Shown here: positions 1 through 7,536 of the stretch, in pieces
Position numbering within the stretch: position 1 is the stretch's first letter
How the letters are laid out: every line of letters starts with the position of its first letter
DNA from: a virus
Reading direction: 5' to 3' (one strand)
IMG/VR virus record: IMGVR_UViG_3300042392_001666
Coordinates: 1-41,985 of that record
DNA length: 41,985 nt
Position numbers and translations under genes: made by a program
Notes under the pieces: model-generated
Seen by the model: the letters and a program-made list of their open reading frames with translations, nothing else
Told to the model about the DNA's origin: nothing
Database searches by the model: none

Positions 1-1
1 C

Positions 2-169
2 GAAGTCACACCAGTCATTGCAGGGGAGAGATATGCTTTCTTGCAATTCTTTGCTTACGGGATTCCAACTAACCCAGACGGCCTAGTAAACGATGGTGGA
101 AATTTAGATTGGCTTAAAGATTTAGAATCTGATTCTAGAAAAATAATTGACGCAAAGAGACATGGTTAA
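2..169 (+). CDS. 2OG-Fe(II) oxygenase, prolyl 4-hydroxylase-like, C-terminal fragment
   Basis: An open frame runs in from the left edge and stops with TAA at 167-169, giving 55 residues. It begins EVTPVIAGERYAFLQFFAYG. This resembles the last strands of prolyl-4-hydroxylase/PKHD-type dioxygenases, where a distal iron-binding His is followed by V-x-PV-x-x-G-x-R and a hydrophobic strand. The Arg of GERYA is the likely 2-oxoglutarate carboxylate ligand. The catalytic His-x-Asp and probably the distal His lie outside the window. Such enzymes hydroxylate amino-acid side chains or small molecules; the substrate cannot be inferred. The end overlaps the start of the TauD-like gene by 8 bases if that gene begins at 162, suggesting co-transcription. 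Family assignment rests on a short C-terminal stretch only. Confidence 0.6.
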   Translation, partial: EVTPVIAGERYAFLQFFAYGIPTNPDGLVNDGGNLDWLKDLESDSRKIIDAKRHG

Positions 170-1004
170 TACTATGGAAATTTATCCTGTCTCAGGTAGT
201 GTTGGCGCAGAAGTATCTGGCTTTGATTTAACTAAAGACCTAGAAGAAAAGCAAGTGTCTAGTATACGCTCAGCTTTGTTAGACCACAAAGTATTATTTT
301 TTAGAGATCAAAAGATAAACGAAGAACAGCTGATAGCATTTGGTAAAAAATTTGGAGAACTTAACACTCACCCTTTTATAGGCGGGGCAGAGAATTATCC
401 CGAAATAATTAAAGTGCTTACAGAGCCAACTACTACAGCTAACTTTGGAGGCGACTGGCATCATGACGTAACCTTTATGGAAAAGCCAGATATGGCTACA
501 ATTCTACACGCAAAAGAAGTACCTGATTTTGGTGGAGATACTTTATTTGCTAACCAGCATGCCGCTTACGATGCGCTTTCTGACAGTATGAAAGATTTTT
601 TATCTGGCCTGCATGCAGTTCATGATGCAAGTCTAATCTTTGCTGGTAATGGATATTATTCTAAAAACTCTCACTCTATAGATACAAAAAATGAAGAGGA
701 AGCTACGACAAAGGCTATTCACCCAGTTGTAAGAACTCATCCGGAAACCGGCAGTAAAGCATTATTTGTGAATTATTCATACACCAATAGGATAGTCGAA
801 TTATCAAAAAAGGAATCAAAGACACTGCTTAAGTTTTTATTTGATCACTGCACTAGTGAAGAGTTTACCTGCAGATTTAGATGGCAAAAAGACTCGATTG
901 CGATGTGGGATAATAGATCAGTCAAGCACTACGCCCTATTCGACTACAAGGGTAAAACAAGAGTAATGCATAGGGTAACAATTAAGGGCGATAAACCATT
1001 CTAG
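162..1004 (+). CDS. TauD/TfdA-family 2-oxoglutarate dioxygenase
   Basis: Complete 280-residue non-heme iron dioxygenase, the normal length for TauD/TfdA. The iron-binding triad is visible: His100-x-Asp102 in GDWHHDVTF and His256 in NRSVKHYA. Arg271 in RVMHRVTI is the expected 2-oxoglutarate-binding Arg. These sit one residue off the E. coli TauD positions (H99, D101, H255, R270), so an active enzyme is likely. Known members oxidise taurine, other sulfonates, aryloxyacetates or small metabolites; the substrate here is unknown. The frame opens with TTG at 147, but ATG 162 or ATG 174 (MEIYPVSGSVGAEV, the usual family N-terminus) are better starts. Neither has a strong Shine-Dalgarno. The gene overlaps the preceding oxygenase and lies just before the virion genes, which is typical of a phage auxiliary metabolic gene. 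Confidence 0.9.
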   Translation: MVNTMEIYPVSGSVGAEVSGFDLTKDLEEKQVSSIRSALLDHKVLFFRDQKINEEQLIAFGKKFGELNTHPFIGGAENYPEIIKVLTEPTTTANFGGDWHHDVTFMEKPDMATILHAKEVPDFGGDTLFANQHAAYDALSDSMKDFLSGLHAVHDASLIFAGNGYYSKNSHSIDTKNEEEATTKAIHPVVRTHPETGSKALFVNYSYTNRIVELSKKESKTLLKFLFDHCTSEEFTCRFRWQKDSIAMWDNRSVKHYALFDYKGKTRVMHRVTIKGDKPF

Positions 1005-1033
1005 AAATGGCAGTATCTTTAGGCTTAAGGTTA

Positions 1034-1042
1034 GTTACTATA
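1034..1042 (+). promoter_or_regulatory. Candidate phage promoter element GTTACTATA, copy 1
   Basis: GTTACTATA in the 68-base spacer after the dioxygenase, ending 31 bases before ATG 1073. The same 9-mer occurs in the spacers before the connector and sheath genes. No TTGACA-like -35 box is visible at any copy, so if it is a promoter it may need a phage or host factor. Function is inferred only from recurrence and position. Confidence 0.45.
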
Positions 1043-1072
1043 GCTAGTAGATCAAATTGAAAGAGCATACTT

Positions 1073-1354
1073 ATGTACAATATGGAAATTGCCTATAGCC
1101 AAAATAACGCTACTTATTCTGGCACGGTTATCATATATGCCCCCTCATTAGAAAACCCAATTACATTAAATAATATAAGCATTATTTCTGTAAATCAATT
1201 AAACTATTCAAATTATACAACGGTTGCAGTTTTAAGTATAGATACCGCACCTGACGGGACTATCACGGTAAGCGTGGTTGATGAAACGGCAAGTGCCCTT
1301 ATCGGGATAACTAGTTTCTCAAACTTAGGACATGGTTTAATCGCAGTTTCTTAA
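1073..1354 (+). CDS. Small hypothetical protein, beta-rich
   Basis: A 93-residue protein I do not recognise. The start ATG 1073 has GAAAGAG about 8 bases upstream; ATG 1082 is an alternative. The sequence is rich in Thr, Ser, Asn, Ile and Val, with alternating polar and hydrophobic residues (TYSGTVIIYAP, TTVAVLSIDTAP, GTITVSVVDE). It looks all-beta, with no Cys, no signal peptide and no clear transmembrane helix. Candidate promoter motifs flank it on both sides, so it may be its own short transcription unit. Lying next to the neck genes, it could be a small virion decoration protein, but nothing in the sequence proves that. Confidence 0.6.
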   Translation: MYNMEIAYSQNNATYSGTVIIYAPSLENPITLNNISIISVNQLNYSNYTTVAVLSIDTAPDGTITVSVVDETASALIGITSFSNLGHGLIAVS

Positions 1355-1381
1355 CCGCTATCTGATTTATCTCACGTTTTC

Positions 1382-1393
1382 TGTTACTATAAT
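1382..1393 (+). promoter_or_regulatory. Candidate late promoter before neck genes, copy 2
   Basis: TGTTACTATAAT contains a perfect -10 hexamer TATAAT (1388-1393) and the shared 9-mer GTTACTATA (1383-1391). It matches the element before the sheath gene at 11 of 12 positions. It ends 26 bases before ATG 1420, leaving room for a short leader with GAGG at 1411-1414. No -35 box is evident. Confidence 0.55.
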
Positions 1394-1419
1394 ATTACAA
1401 TTCTTTTAGTGAGGCTCCA

Positions 1420-2328
1420 ATGACACTAACTTCAATTATCATAAATGATAAAGTACGTCTTAAAGTAAAATTTGTAGACACTGACCCAGTAAGTGGCCAG
1501 CAGGTAAACGTATCCCCAATTCAGGGTGGAGTAACTTTAATTATTAAAGACCCTGATGACTCAACAGTCTCAAATACAACTCCAGTGTCTTTGACTTCTT
1601 CTGAGTATTACTTTGATTTTACCCCATCAAAAGCCGGAGAGTACAATATAACGTTTGTTGGTGTTTTGCAAGATGGAACCTATATAACAGTTACGCAGCA
1701 AATATATGTCAACAGTTTGGCCACCGATTACAGGCCAACAGTAACCCTAGGTAGCGATGAGATAATAAGTTTTACCACTGTTGTAGAGCCATTATATCTA
1801 GACCCAGAAGAACTATTAGCTTTTTTCCCTGATGCTTCCTTAACCGAAGTGGGAGAGCTAATACATCATTATTCTACTGAAGTTAAAAAAATATTTTCAA
1901 TAGAAGATTCAAATATATTCCCAGATTTGCCATTTACAGCGGTAGAGTATATCAAGGCATCCTCTGCTTGCGAGCTTAGTAGAACCTATGGGTTTGGTGG
2001 CGATGACGAGCTTTCCCTTAAACTAGGAGACCTTAGCGTAACCAACAAGTCAATGCCAAGATCGTCAGTCAATAGAGGTAACGCCACAACGTGGTGCCAA
2101 ATTGCAGCCTCATTGAGAAAAGAACTTTTAGCTTCTCAAGTTTCTATGAGAGGCGTTCAACCAAAGGGTCTTCCTAGTGGACTTGGAACTAAGACTTCTG
2201 GGAAGCAAATAGACCCAGACACTGGTCTTGTTATTTATCTTTCAGATAGGGAACTGTATGGTCCGGGCAGAAAGGGTAGCGTAGTTGACGACCCAATGCC
2301 GAAGAGGGGCCTAAGAAGTCGTGACTGA
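1420..2328 (+). CDS. Head-tail connector protein with N-terminal Ig-like domain
   Basis: A 302-residue protein with two regions. Residues 1-97 look like an Ig-like beta-sandwich (KVRLKVKFVDTDP, then YYFDFTPSKAGEYNITFVG). Residues 125-235 are helical: YLDPEELLAFFPDASLTEVG, then HYSTEVKKIF, and a helix with SSACELSRTYGFGGDDE. This resembles gp6-type head-tail connectors, which form a ring under the portal. The position directly before the head-closure protein supports a neck role. The C-terminal 70 residues are Gly/Pro/Lys-rich and probably extended. The stop overlaps the next gene by 8 bases, so the two are translationally coupled. Its N-terminal domain is shared with the sheath-like gene two genes downstream. 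The connector call is moderately secure; the Ig-like domain rests on pattern only. Confidence 0.6.
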   Translation: MTLTSIIINDKVRLKVKFVDTDPVSGQQVNVSPIQGGVTLIIKDPDDSTVSNTTPVSLTSSEYYFDFTPSKAGEYNITFVGVLQDGTYITVTQQIYVNSLATDYRPTVTLGSDEIISFTTVVEPLYLDPEELLAFFPDASLTEVGELIHHYSTEVKKIFSIEDSNIFPDLPFTAVEYIKASSACELSRTYGFGGDDELSLKLGDLSVTNKSMPRSSVNRGNATTWCQIAASLRKELLASQVSMRGVQPKGLPSGLGTKTSGKQIDPDTGLVIYLSDRELYGPGRKGSVVDDPMPKRGLRSRD

Positions 2329-2701
2329 TTTAAGTAGAACTTTTAGAAACATACTAAAAAAATGGGGTCATGACGTTCTTATCCAAAGAAGATTAGACAA
2401 TGACTTCAACTACTCTTCTACCCTTGAAAGAGTAACGACTAGACATATGTACCCAGCAAACTCAGATTTAGTTAACCTTTTAAGAGAATCGTCAGAAGGA
2501 ACATCGCCGGATGCGGTCGAAATGATATACTATTTTGAAACAAACATTAATCCAAGAACCGGTGATCGTATATATGAAAATATAGAAAATCATCCAGATG
2601 GCCAAATGGTATACTTAATAGATTATGCAGTACCTATGCGTGGTAGATTTGGCAAGATAGAATATTGGGTTGCTGGAGCAACTAGAGAAAAGCCGGTGTA
2701 A
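2321..2701 (+). CDS. Head-closure / head-tail joining protein
   Basis: A 126-residue protein starting with GTG at 2321, inside the end of the connector gene. The small, mostly beta fold with PRTGDRIYENIENHPDG and YLIDYAVPMRGRFGKIEYWV matches head-closure (stopper) and head-tail joining proteins. In these a P-x-x-GDRI loop precedes strands describing a barrel. Such proteins form a ring below the connector, close the filled capsid and receive the preassembled tail. Length is normal for the family. The order connector, stopper, terminator, sheath, tube fits a myophage neck. The next gene's ATG follows the TAA by one base. Confidence 0.6.
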   Translation: MTDLSRTFRNILKKWGHDVLIQRRLDNDFNYSSTLERVTTRHMYPANSDLVNLLRESSEGTSPDAVEMIYYFETNINPRTGDRIYENIENHPDGQMVYLIDYAVPMRGRFGKIEYWVAGATREKPV

Positions 2702-2702
2702 T

Positions 2703-4682
2703 ATGTCGTTATATACAAATGGTCAACAAGTTACTTTTAAGTTCTTGTTTAATCTAGATGCTGAGTTCTACGACCCAATCTATATAGATAGCAACTGGGC
2801 ACAAAGGAATACATCCGCTACGCCATTCTATGGTTCCACTACTCGTGATATATTAATAAACGTCATAAGGGGAGAAAATGGCGGCGGTGGAATTGTCGAT
2901 GGCACTTTTTCATACAACGCTCAGTCGCTAGTGCCTGACTACGGTATACCTATCACAACGCAATTTAACACAAGCCCTGATTTAAAAACTAAGTTGGAAA
3001 AAAATTATATAACAAGAGAATCAAAAGGAGTATATAATTTCGTATATACGATACCAGAGAAACTTTTTCCAGGTAAATATACAATTGTTTTAGAAGCAAA
3101 GATAGATGGCGTAAGAGAAGTCAGAGAATTATATTTTCAAGTAAGAGATGTAAATTCAAAAAAACCAATATATATAAAAAGCAAACAAATACAAGATAAT
3201 ATTGCAACTTTAACAACAGTCAATACCCATGACTTAAAACCGGAAGAGCTAATAACTATAACTGATGTAGACCCAGTTTTAGATGGAATATATCAAGTTC
3301 GTGCTGTTTTGTCTTCAGACAAGTTTTCGGTGTATAAAGAAGCAGAAGACGTTGACTTAACAAATCTTTCTTCAACAGGTCTTGTTCTTAGGGAAAAATC
3401 CAATACTCCAACTTTGGTAACTAGTCAGACAATATTTTCTAATAGCACACAAGTAAATGCGATATACAAGACCTTAGTTCCAGGTAGAACAAATTCAGTT
3501 TTATTAGTTGGTCACGCTGACTCGACTCTGTTAGGCCTTAACGAAATAAGAAGAATAAACTCTCTTCAAGAAGCAATAGATATAATGAGTGGGAACAAAA
3601 ATTCACCGCTCCTTAGGGCAGTTTTCGATTGCCAAGCAGCAGGCTGTAGCGATATCTATATAATGATATCTGCTCCGATGTCTGAGTATATTGAAGATCA
3701 ATCAATGGTAAACCAAAAAAGACCTGATTTAATATCTAATTCTTCAACACCAAGTTCTTTAACTTTTTATGAAAAGTATTATGAAAGATTAGAAAAAACA
3801 TACCTCAATGCAAGAGAAGTAGATTTTATAGATATAATAGTTCCAGTTGGAGTTTCTTTTGTAAGGAATGATGGAGTTAAATTTGTTAGACAGCTAGCAG
3901 ATCATTGCGATCACGTTTATAGAAACACTTCGGCGATAAGAATAGGCATTGTTGGCTCTAGGTCTAAAGGGATGAACGAAGAAGATGTTAACACTATCTC
4001 AAGTATCGATTTTTTAAAAAACATATTAAAAGATTCAAATGGGACATTGCCAGAAGAAATAGACATAGATGGTAATAACCTAGATATTGGAAGATATATC
4101 TTACTATATTATGGAGAGGCAGTCTTTAATTATCCTCAATTATCCTTTACTTACACTAACTCAATAGCTGCGGCAGTTGCTGGGCAGTTATCTGAATGGC
4201 CAGTGTATATGGGTTTGAATAGAAAAGTTTTAAAAGGTGCGTACTCTGCTTTTGGAGTTCCGTTGAATGCAGCGCATGTGGCAAAACTGCACAGCAGTAA
4301 GGTAAACACTCTTGTAAAAAATAATAGATCTAGAAGAAATATACCATTCCAAATTCTTTTGTCCGATGATAAAACTTTAGCAAAAGATGGCTCTAGCTTT
4401 GCAAACGTCCCGCAAGTAAGATTGGCCGCTATGATAATAAATGAAATTATACTAATAGCAGAGTCAAACATAGGGAAATTTGCGTACGATACAATACAAG
4501 AAAAAGTTAATGGAATGTTTAAGGTTTTAAAAAACACAACTCCATCTATTGTTAGAGACTACAGGTTTGAGATCTTTGCGGATAAAAAAGAAAAGGGCAA
4601 GATATATTTAGAAATTGATTTAATATCGTCTCATGCTCTAAAAAGAATAAGTTTTAATATACTAACTGGACCAGGAGTTTAA
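2703..4682 (+). CDS. Tail sheath-like protein with N-terminal beta domains
   Basis: A 659-residue protein. ATG 2703 directly follows the upstream stop; an earlier in-frame TTG at 2670 would run through the head-closure gene and is rejected. Residues 1-155 form an Ig-like region (QQVTFKFLFNLD; GVYNFVYTIPEKLFPGKYTI). Residues 160-245 form a small beta domain (NTHDLKPEELITITD, GIYQVRAVLSSDKFSVYKEA) of a type seen in phage tail proteins. From about residue 255 it resembles a tail sheath: SLQEAIDIMSGNKNSPLLRA, CSDIYIMIS, VDFIDIIVPVGV, and a C-terminal YDTIQEKVNGMFKVLKN then KIYLEIDLIS. It is a paralogue of the sheath at 5497. Its place between stopper and terminator suggests a structure at the upper end of the tail, perhaps a collar or sheath-cap ring, but the role is inferred. 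Confidence 0.7.
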   Translation: MSLYTNGQQVTFKFLFNLDAEFYDPIYIDSNWAQRNTSATPFYGSTTRDILINVIRGENGGGGIVDGTFSYNAQSLVPDYGIPITTQFNTSPDLKTKLEKNYITRESKGVYNFVYTIPEKLFPGKYTIVLEAKIDGVREVRELYFQVRDVNSKKPIYIKSKQIQDNIATLTTVNTHDLKPEELITITDVDPVLDGIYQVRAVLSSDKFSVYKEAEDVDLTNLSSTGLVLREKSNTPTLVTSQTIFSNSTQVNAIYKTLVPGRTNSVLLVGHADSTLLGLNEIRRINSLQEAIDIMSGNKNSPLLRAVFDCQAAGCSDIYIMISAPMSEYIEDQSMVNQKRPDLISNSSTPSSLTFYEKYYERLEKTYLNAREVDFIDIIVPVGVSFVRNDGVKFVRQLADHCDHVYRNTSAIRIGIVGSRSKGMNEEDVNTISSIDFLKNILKDSNGTLPEEIDIDGNNLDIGRYILLYYGEAVFNYPQLSFTYTNSIAAAVAGQLSEWPVYMGLNRKVLKGAYSAFGVPLNAAHVAKLHSSKVNTLVKNNRSRRNIPFQILLSDDKTLAKDGSSFANVPQVRLAAMIINEIILIAESNIGKFAYDTIQEKVNGMFKVLKNTTPSIVRDYRFEIFADKKEKGKIYLEIDLISSHALKRISFNILTGPGV

Positions 4683-4684
4683 CA

Positions 4685-5416
4685 ATGCCACAAAATTCTT
4701 TTTCAATGCCTGGCTTAAACGAAAATGATATTTTAACCAATAGGTCTTACAGTGGCGATCCACTTCAGGCGGCTGGTAATTTAAGTTATATTGAATTCAT
4801 GGCTTTAGTAAAAGCCCTATGGGAAAACGCATATCCTCAAATACCACTTGAGCCAGAAGATGGCGGGCAGTACGCAAGCTATCCAATGATAACTTATACA
4901 TTAGAACTCAAGAGGACCCATACTTCAGAGCCAAAGCCAAGAACTAGACACATGCCTAAAGACGCCGACGAGATCATATACGGTCAAAGGTTTCAAAATG
5001 TCGTAGGGTTTAACGTCTATACTAGAGCCAATAAGGCTGATATACCAGACGATGAAAACCCCGGGTACAGCGGTGCAGACGCAGCAGATAGAATAATTGA
5101 AGTATTTGAAGACTTCATGATGGAGCATACTCCAGTCTTTAAAAGACTAGGTGCTTCAGAGTTTGTATACTCAAGAAGAATGGCTGACTCTAAGTCTTCT
5201 AGGAACTCTATAGATGTTTGTAAAAGAACAGTCACCTATATGTTGACTACTGAAAAACTTTGGGCTACAACCATATCTAGGATTGAAAAGATCATACTCG
5301 ACATAAGGTCTTATATGGCTACGGAAATGTCAAATACCTTAAAATCTACTCCTGACTATACTGGTACAGAAGTTAATTTAATAGACCTATATCAATCTAG
5401 TACTCCATCTTATTAA
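4685..5416 (+). CDS. Tail terminator / tail completion protein
   Basis: A 243-residue protein starting two bases after the upstream stop, with GGAG about 8 bases before the ATG. The core is FQNVVGFNVYTRANKADIPD, then AADRIIEVFEDFMMEHTPVF and KRTVTYMLTTEKLWATTISR. This has the beta-beta-helix-beta pattern of tail terminators, in which a helix such as ADRIIEVFEDFM packs on a strand pair. Tail terminators cap the tube and sheath at their final length and dock to the head-closure ring. The position immediately before the sheath gene agrees. An N-terminal 30 residues and a C-terminal helix plus Ser/Thr-rich tail extend beyond the usual core of about 150 residues. No enzyme motif is seen. Confidence 0.6.
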   Translation: MPQNSFSMPGLNENDILTNRSYSGDPLQAAGNLSYIEFMALVKALWENAYPQIPLEPEDGGQYASYPMITYTLELKRTHTSEPKPRTRHMPKDADEIIYGQRFQNVVGFNVYTRANKADIPDDENPGYSGADAADRIIEVFEDFMMEHTPVFKRLGASEFVYSRRMADSKSSRNSIDVCKRTVTYMLTTEKLWATTISRIEKIILDIRSYMATEMSNTLKSTPDYTGTEVNLIDLYQSSTPSY

Positions 5417-5440
5417 TGTAGTTTGTTTTTATAACTTGCT

Positions 5441-5452
5441 TGTTACTATACT
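5441..5452 (+). promoter_or_regulatory. Candidate late promoter of the sheath-tube cassette, copy 3
   Basis: TGTTACTATACT in the 80-base spacer before the sheath gene, matching the element at 1382-1393 at 11 of 12 positions and containing GTTACTATA. It ends 44 bases before ATG 5497. The leader is AT-rich and ends with a GGAGG Shine-Dalgarno (5482-5486). Together with the terminator at 7537 it would delimit a two-gene transcript for the most abundant tail proteins. Confidence 0.55.
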
Positions 5453-5496
5453 CCATGAGTTAATTTTTAAATATCAATTTTGGAGGTTGAAGCTAA

Positions 5497-6780
5497 ATGG
5501 CTATTCCAGGTGTAAAAACAATAATCAAAGATCGCTTTTATAGCATTTCTCGCTCGGACCTTCCGGTTGGACCTAGAGTAGTTGTAATAGCGAAAAGAAA
5601 TACCGCTGCTGGAACTGGAAATGTTCCAGATTTAGACGCTGTCCAAGTGACAAACGAAGCAGATGCGATAACTGCTTTCGGCAGTAACTCAGACTTGCAT
5701 CGTGCATTTATTGAATTAGTTGCATCAGGTGCAGAAAGAATCTATATGGTTCCACTGCCATCAAACACTGTTTTTGTTCCAGGTACTTCATCAGTAACTG
5801 CAGACATTACTTCAAGCAGCACAAGCGTTTTCGACGCAGCATTTGAAGCAGCAGAATCAGTTTTGCCAGATATCATTATCCCTTGGGGTCGTGGTGGCCA
5901 CCCAACACAATGGGGTGCTACACCTTCTGAAGATACTGGTACTCTTGGCTTCTACGCAGATGACACAGCAACTGTAAATAATTCTATGGCTACAAGAGTA
6001 GCTAGAAAATGCGCAGACATTTCGCAGAACTCACACCCTTGCTTCGCAGTTATGGGTATTAAGCCTTATCTTGGAGCAAGTGAAGTTATGACACCATCAG
6101 TTGTCAGCACCCACTTGGCTTTGACTAATCTTCCAGATAGGAACCAGGACATAGCTGTTACTACAACTGACTCTGCTGGTAACATAATATATGTCAGACT
6201 TGCCGAAGCAGGTAGGCACTTGTTCGTTGTTGCTTCCGAGCTTATCCCAACAGGCTATAGTTCAACTTGGGGTTACTCAAACGGAGCAGCTTCATTGGCT
6301 GGTACATTAACAAGATTGGCTTCTTATACTTCGCCATCTAACAAAGTACTTTATAATATAACGACAATGAGATATAACCCATCAAGAGTTGCGCAAGCAT
6401 CTATTGGTTCTAAGGGAATTAACTCTGTAGCGTTAAACTTTAACAGAGTTCCAATTTTTGCAGAAGGACTTTCTTTTGCAGCAGACACTTCAGACTACAC
6501 TAGAATTTCTACTATGAGAATAATAAGCGAGTGCTCCTTGCTTGTTCGTCAAGTATGCCAGAAGTTCGTCGGAGAGGCTTCTACCATTCAAGTTAGAAAC
6601 TCAATGGAAACTGCAGTCACATCAGCTCTACGAGGAATGATGCAATTAGGTGCCCTACTCGACGCAGATTTTGCGGTTTCGTATATTGCGAACGAGAATA
6701 AGGCGGTAATCGACCTTGTAGTAACACCAGCCTTCGAGCTAAAGAGTATCGAAGTGCGTTTATCAGTAAACTTAGCCTAA
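5497..6780 (+). CDS. Tail sheath protein
   Basis: A 427-residue major tail sheath protein. Sheath subunits stack around the tube and contract to drive it through the host envelope. The N-terminus MAIPGVKTIIKDRFYS and the segment PVGPRVVVIAKRN, then EADAITAFG, LHRAFIELVASGAERIYMVP and DIIIPWGRGG match the sheath core. The C-terminal domain has NSMETAVTSALRGMMQLGAL, YIANENKAVIDLVVTPAFEL and a final strand VRLSVNLA, as expected for the extended arms linking sheath subunits. The length is near the shorter end for myophage sheaths. A GGAGG sits 10 bases before the ATG, and a candidate promoter lies in the leader. Base use looks smooth for strong expression (many GCA/GCT and ACT codons). Confidence 0.9.
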   Translation: MAIPGVKTIIKDRFYSISRSDLPVGPRVVVIAKRNTAAGTGNVPDLDAVQVTNEADAITAFGSNSDLHRAFIELVASGAERIYMVPLPSNTVFVPGTSSVTADITSSSTSVFDAAFEAAESVLPDIIIPWGRGGHPTQWGATPSEDTGTLGFYADDTATVNNSMATRVARKCADISQNSHPCFAVMGIKPYLGASEVMTPSVVSTHLALTNLPDRNQDIAVTTTDSAGNIIYVRLAEAGRHLFVVASELIPTGYSSTWGYSNGAASLAGTLTRLASYTSPSNKVLYNITTMRYNPSRVAQASIGSKGINSVALNFNRVPIFAEGLSFAADTSDYTRISTMRIISECSLLVRQVCQKFVGEASTIQVRNSMETAVTSALRGMMQLGALLDADFAVSYIANENKAVIDLVVTPAFELKSIEVRLSVNLA

Positions 6781-6810
6781 CATAACCGATAAGAATCACG
6801 GAGGGTTCAA

Positions 6811-7500
6811 ATGGCAGGAGAATATTACGACAGTCCAGTTAATAAGTATCTGAATACTTATACTACTTTTTCTGGAGCTGACATTGTAGCAACATTTGGT
6901 GGAATTGAAATAGGTGCGCTTTCGGGCATAACTTTTTCTGTCACCAGAGAAAAGGCACCAATTTATACCATGGGTTCACCAAACCCTAGATCTTTTTCTA
7001 GAGGAAAACGTGGTATCGCTGGATCATTAATCTTTACAGTTTTTGACAGACCAGCACTGTACACCATGCTTGATAAGCACCACAACACCCCAGACGAGAT
7101 GAAGTTCTTCACAAGAGCCCATAACACTCTTCCTGGAGACACTAACCATAGAAGAGGCATTGCAGAATTTACAGATCAGACAAGAGACGTAACAAGCAAG
7201 GTTCCATTCTACGCAGACCAAATACCACCTTTCGACATAACAATTACTTTTGTTAACGAATATGGTCAGGCAGCTGCAAGATCAATCTATGGTTGCGAAC
7301 TTCTTAACGAAGGCTCTGGTGCATCGATGGACGATATAGTTATAGAAGAAACTATGACATATGTCGCTAGAGAACTTGGCCCTATGTACAAGATTGCGAA
7401 TGACCAGTTATTCAGGATGAATTCGGAAAATCTTGGTGATATAATTTCAAAGGACGCAGTTAAGCAATCGAAGCTTAACCCTGATATCATTAGACCATAG
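6811..7500 (+). CDS. Tail tube protein
   Basis: A 229-residue tail tube protein, directly after the sheath with a very strong GGAGGG (6800-6805) five bases before the ATG. Recognisable features are SGADIVATFGGIEIGALSGI, FSVTREKAPIYTMG, NPRSFSRGKRGIAGSLIFTV, IPPFDITITFVNEYG and IEETMTYVARELGPM. These are strands of the tube beta-barrel found in many large myophages. The protein polymerises into hexameric rings inside the sheath. It is the first of three related proteins in a row (7599 and 8405 encode the others). A strong intrinsic terminator follows within 40 bases. Role is well supported by family pattern and gene order. Confidence 0.85.
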   Translation: MAGEYYDSPVNKYLNTYTTFSGADIVATFGGIEIGALSGITFSVTREKAPIYTMGSPNPRSFSRGKRGIAGSLIFTVFDRPALYTMLDKHHNTPDEMKFFTRAHNTLPGDTNHRRGIAEFTDQTRDVTSKVPFYADQIPPFDITITFVNEYGQAAARSIYGCELLNEGSGASMDDIVIEETMTYVARELGPMYKIANDQLFRMNSENLGDIISKDAVKQSKLNPDIIRP

Positions 7501-7507
7501 CACTAAT

Positions 7508-7523
7508 ACAACTTCTTAGTTGT
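7508..7523 (+). other. Small perfect hairpin upstream of the terminator
   Basis: ACAACT-TCTT-AGTTGT forms a 6-bp stem with a 4-base loop, starting 8 bases after the tube stop codon. Only TT follows before AAG, so it is weak as a terminator by itself. It could protect the 3' end of the sheath-tube mRNA or be chance. Confidence 0.35.
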
Positions 7524-7536
7524 TTAAGAATAGTTT

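Noticed and set aside
147-161. TTG 147 as start of the TauD-like gene
   Set aside because: It adds residues not found at the family N-terminus and lies deeper in the upstream gene; ATG 162 or 174 fits better.
2670-2702. TTG 2670 as start of the sheath-like gene
   Set aside because: It would overlap the head-closure gene by 32 bases without a ribosome site; ATG 2703 follows the stop directly.
4151-4537. Minus-strand open frames throughout the window, such as this 128-codon one
   Set aside because: They lie opposite strongly supported plus-strand genes, lack ribosome sites and have no recognisable protein features.
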